Below, piece after piece: positions 62,181 to 64,000 of a stretch of 64,000 nucleotides of DNA. Both the position numbers and the translations under genes were made by a program. The notes beneath the pieces are model-generated. The model searched no databases. It was not told the origin of the DNA and saw only the letters and a program-made list of their open reading frames with translations. The first letter of the stretch is position 1. Each line of letters begins with the position of its first letter. The stretch comes from Roseiflexus sp. RS-1 (GTDB lineage Bacteria; Chloroflexota; Chloroflexia; Chloroflexales; Roseiflexaceae). The stretch lies in NCBI RefSeq assembly GCF_000016665.1, contig NC_009523.1, positions 3,533,501-3,597,500 on the forward strand, in the 5' to 3' direction.

Positions 62181-63179
62181 ATGCCACGTCCGGTCACTCT
62201 ATTCACGGGCCAGTGGGCGGACCTGCCGCTGGCGACGCTGGCTGCGAAAGCGAAGAGTTTCGGATACGACGGGTTGGAACTCGCCTGCTGGGGCGATCAT
62301 TTCGAGGTCGATAAGGCGCTCGAGTCTGACCGCTACATCCGCGAGAAGCGCGAACTGCTCGAACAGCACGGATTGCAGTGCTTTGCCATCAGCAACCACC
62401 TGGTCGGGCAATGCGTATGCGACCGTATCGATGAGCGTCACAAGGCGATCATTCCGGCACGCATCTGGGGGGATGGCGATCCGGAGGGGGTGCGACAGCG
62501 CGCTGCCGAGGAGATGAAGAACACGGCGCGCGCCGCCGCCGCCTTCGGCGTCAAACAGGTGAACGGCTTCACCGGTTCGTCGATCTGGCATCTGATCTAC
62601 TCCTTCCCGCCCAACATTCCGGAGCAGATCGAAGCAGGATACGCCGATTTCGCCGCGCGCTGGAACCCAATTATGGATGTGTTCGATGAAGTCGGAGTGC
62701 GCTTCGGTCTTGAGGTGCATCCGACCGAGATCGCTTATGATATTGTGACCACCGAGAAAACCCTGGCCGCCATCGGGCGCCGCCCGGCGTTCGGCATTAA
62801 TTTCGACCCCAGCCACCTGATCCATCAGTTCGTCGATCCGGTGCTGTTTATCGAAACGTTTGCCGACCGGATCTATCACGTGCACGTGAAGGAGAGTCGG
62901 CGTAACCTGAACGGACGCACCAGCATTCTGGCATCGCATCTCAACTTCGGCGATCCACGCCGGGGATGGGATTTCGTATCACCTGGACACGGTGATATTC
63001 AGTGGGATCCGATCTTCCGCGCGCTGACCCGCATCGGTTACACCGGTCCGCTCTCGGTGGAATGGGAAGACAGCGGGATGGACCGCGAGTTTGGCGCAGC
63101 AGAAGCCTGTGCGCTGGTCAAGAAGAGCGACTTCCCGCCCAGCGCCGTCGCCTTCGACGCGGCATTCCAGAAGTCGTGA
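62181..63179 (+). CDS. Sugar phosphate isomerase/epimerase
   Basis: A 332-residue xylose-isomerase-like barrel. ATG 62181 follows ACAGGAG. Start: [20 protein letters not shown]. Metal ligands: [13 protein letters not shown] (Glu), [11 protein letters not shown] (Asp, His), YHVHVKESR (His) and [11 protein letters not shown] (Glu). The extended [20 protein letters not shown] loop is typical of the larger members acting on keto-sugars or inosose. It follows the Gfo/Idh gene and precedes the SDR gene, consistent with oxidation then isomerisation of a sugar. Confidence 0.9.
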   Translation: MPRPVTLFTGQWADLPLATLAAKAKSFGYDGLELACWGDHFEVDKALESDRYIREKRELLEQHGLQCFAISNHLVGQCVCDRIDERHKAIIPARIWGDGDPEGVRQRAAEEMKNTARAAAAFGVKQVNGFTGSSIWHLIYSFPPNIPEQIEAGYADFAARWNPIMDVFDEVGVRFGLEVHPTEIAYDIVTTEKTLAAIGRRPAFGINFDPSHLIHQFVDPVLFIETFADRIYHVHVKESRRNLNGRTSILASHLNFGDPRRGWDFVSPGHGDIQWDPIFRALTRIGYTGPLSVEWEDSGMDREFGAAEACALVKKSDFPPSAVAFDAAFQKS

Positions 63180-63281
63180 GGCGCCGGGAGGCATCCCTGA
63201 GCCACTTACATCGTCATCTTCCGCGCCGACGGAGTCTCCGTCGGCGCATCACAAGGTCAGTCGCCAGACAGCAAAGCGCAT

Positions 63282-64000
63282 ATGAGCAGGTTACTTGACG
63301 GAAAAGTCGCTATTGTGACCGGCGCCAGTCGGGAGATCGGCGCTACGATGGCTGAATTGCTGGCGGCGCATGGGTGCGCAGTGCTGGCGGCGCACTTCGG
63401 TGAGGCGGAGCGTGCGGAGGCGCTGGCGGAACGCATTCGTGCAAACGGCGGGCGCATCCTGATCCACGACGCCGATCTATCGCGGGTTGCGGCGAACCAG
63501 GCATTGATCGCACGCGCCGTGGATGCCTTTGGGCGCGTCGATATTCTGGCGGCGAACGCCGGACTGACCATCAGCGCGCCCTTTCTCGCCACAACCGAAG
63601 AACAGTGGGACACCCTGTTCGATCTGAACGTCAAAGGATCGTTCTTCGCCGCGCAGGCCGCCGCACGCCAGATGATCGCGCAGCAAAGCGGCGGGCGCAT
63701 CATCTTCTCCGCTTCGGTGACCGGCGTGCAGGCAATTCCCGGCTTGAGCGCCTATGGGATCACCAAGGCGGCGCTGCGTCATATGGCAAAAACGCTGGCG
63801 TGCGAACTCGGTCTGTATGGCATTACGGTCAATGCGCTGGGCATCGGGGCCATTGTGAATGAACGCAACCGCAACGACGACCCGGAGTACGAAGCGCACT
63901 GGGGACGCGTCACACCCACCGGGCGCGTCGGACTGCCGACCGATGTGGCGCAGGCGCTCCTGTTCCTGGCATCGCCAGAAGCGGCGCACATCACCGGTCA
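63282..64000 (+). CDS. Short-chain dehydrogenase/reductase, 3' partial
   Basis: The frame from ATG 63282 stays open to the right edge (239 codons seen). Classical SDR: cofactor loop KVAIVTGASREIGATMAELL, ILAANAGLTIS (NAG motif), catalytic Ser in IIFSASVTG, YGITK with Tyr and Lys, and ALGIGAIVNERN. The cofactor motif TGxxxGxG reads TGASREIG: the middle glycine is replaced by glutamate, which is unusual. Third gene of the sugar cluster; probably oxidises or reduces a keto-sugar. Confidence 0.92.
   Translation, partial: MSRLLDGKVAIVTGASREIGATMAELLAAHGCAVLAAHFGEAERAEALAERIRANGGRILIHDADLSRVAANQALIARAVDAFGRVDILAANAGLTISAPFLATTEEQWDTLFDLNVKGSFFAAQAAARQMIAQQSGGRIIFSASVTGVQAIPGLSAYGITKAALRHMAKTLACELGLYGITVNALGIGAIVNERNRNDDPEYEAHWGRVTPTGRVGLPTDVAQALLFLASPEAAHITG

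Overview
The window is GC-rich bacterial chromosome. The gene set suggests a Chloroflexota (Chloroflexia) genome, most like Roseiflexus. This is an inference from gene content, the dispersed-repeat style and the IS110/IS1634 elements; no rRNA or tRNA is present to confirm it.

Layout. 1-6.3 kb: the 3' part of a PlsC-type acyltransferase, an IS110 copy, a DUF2961 (GH172-like) protein and a secreted metallophosphatase. 6.5-12.7 kb: a DUF59/amidohydrolase operon, a structured non-coding leader ending in a terminator, a PLP decarboxylase and two glycosyltransferases. 12.8-20.7 kb: a GAF-GAF-GAF-GGDEF protein, a second IS110 copy in inverse orientation, a block of direct repeats, a hybrid histidine kinase, a helicase remnant and a DprA-like protein. 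20.7-27 kb (minus): a DHH-CBS-nucleotidyltransferase fusion, a small membrane protein, an oxidoreductase, an acyl-CoA dehydrogenase and a PAS-STAS protein, mostly with overlapping stops and starts. 27.2-29.1 kb: a complete IS1634-type element with terminal inverted repeats and a 5-bp target duplication. 29.4-33.7 kb (minus): a LacI-regulated sugar catabolism cluster. 34-36.8 kb: an epoxide hydrolase-like protein and a GNAT/N-succinylamino-acid racemase pair. 36.9-42.3 kb (minus): pyrimidine operon SRPBCC-pyrR-pyrB-pyrC-pyrK-like-pyrD. 42.4-45.5 kb: folK, adenosine deaminase, prfA and rpsU. 45.7-55.1 kb (minus): pbpC, a 2191-residue alpha-2-macroglobulin-like protein and a small gene. 55.3-60.9 kb: a phosphoesterase, a tandem DUF4058 pair, a YkgJ-TPR-MFS run and small proteins. 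60.9-64 kb: a second sugar dehydrogenase/isomerase/SDR cluster that runs off the edge.

Most striking observation. The two IS110 copies appear to carry a complete bridge-RNA system. The 172-nt non-coding left end holds two stem-loops. Their loops contain sequences complementary to the target and to the element's own ends. Joining right end to left end at a CT core would create a consensus promoter (TTGACA, 17 bp, TATAAT) that drives the RNA and the transposase. The second item of interest is a promoter-leader-terminator module at 8154-8482 with possible alternative pairing, which matches no RNA class I recognise.
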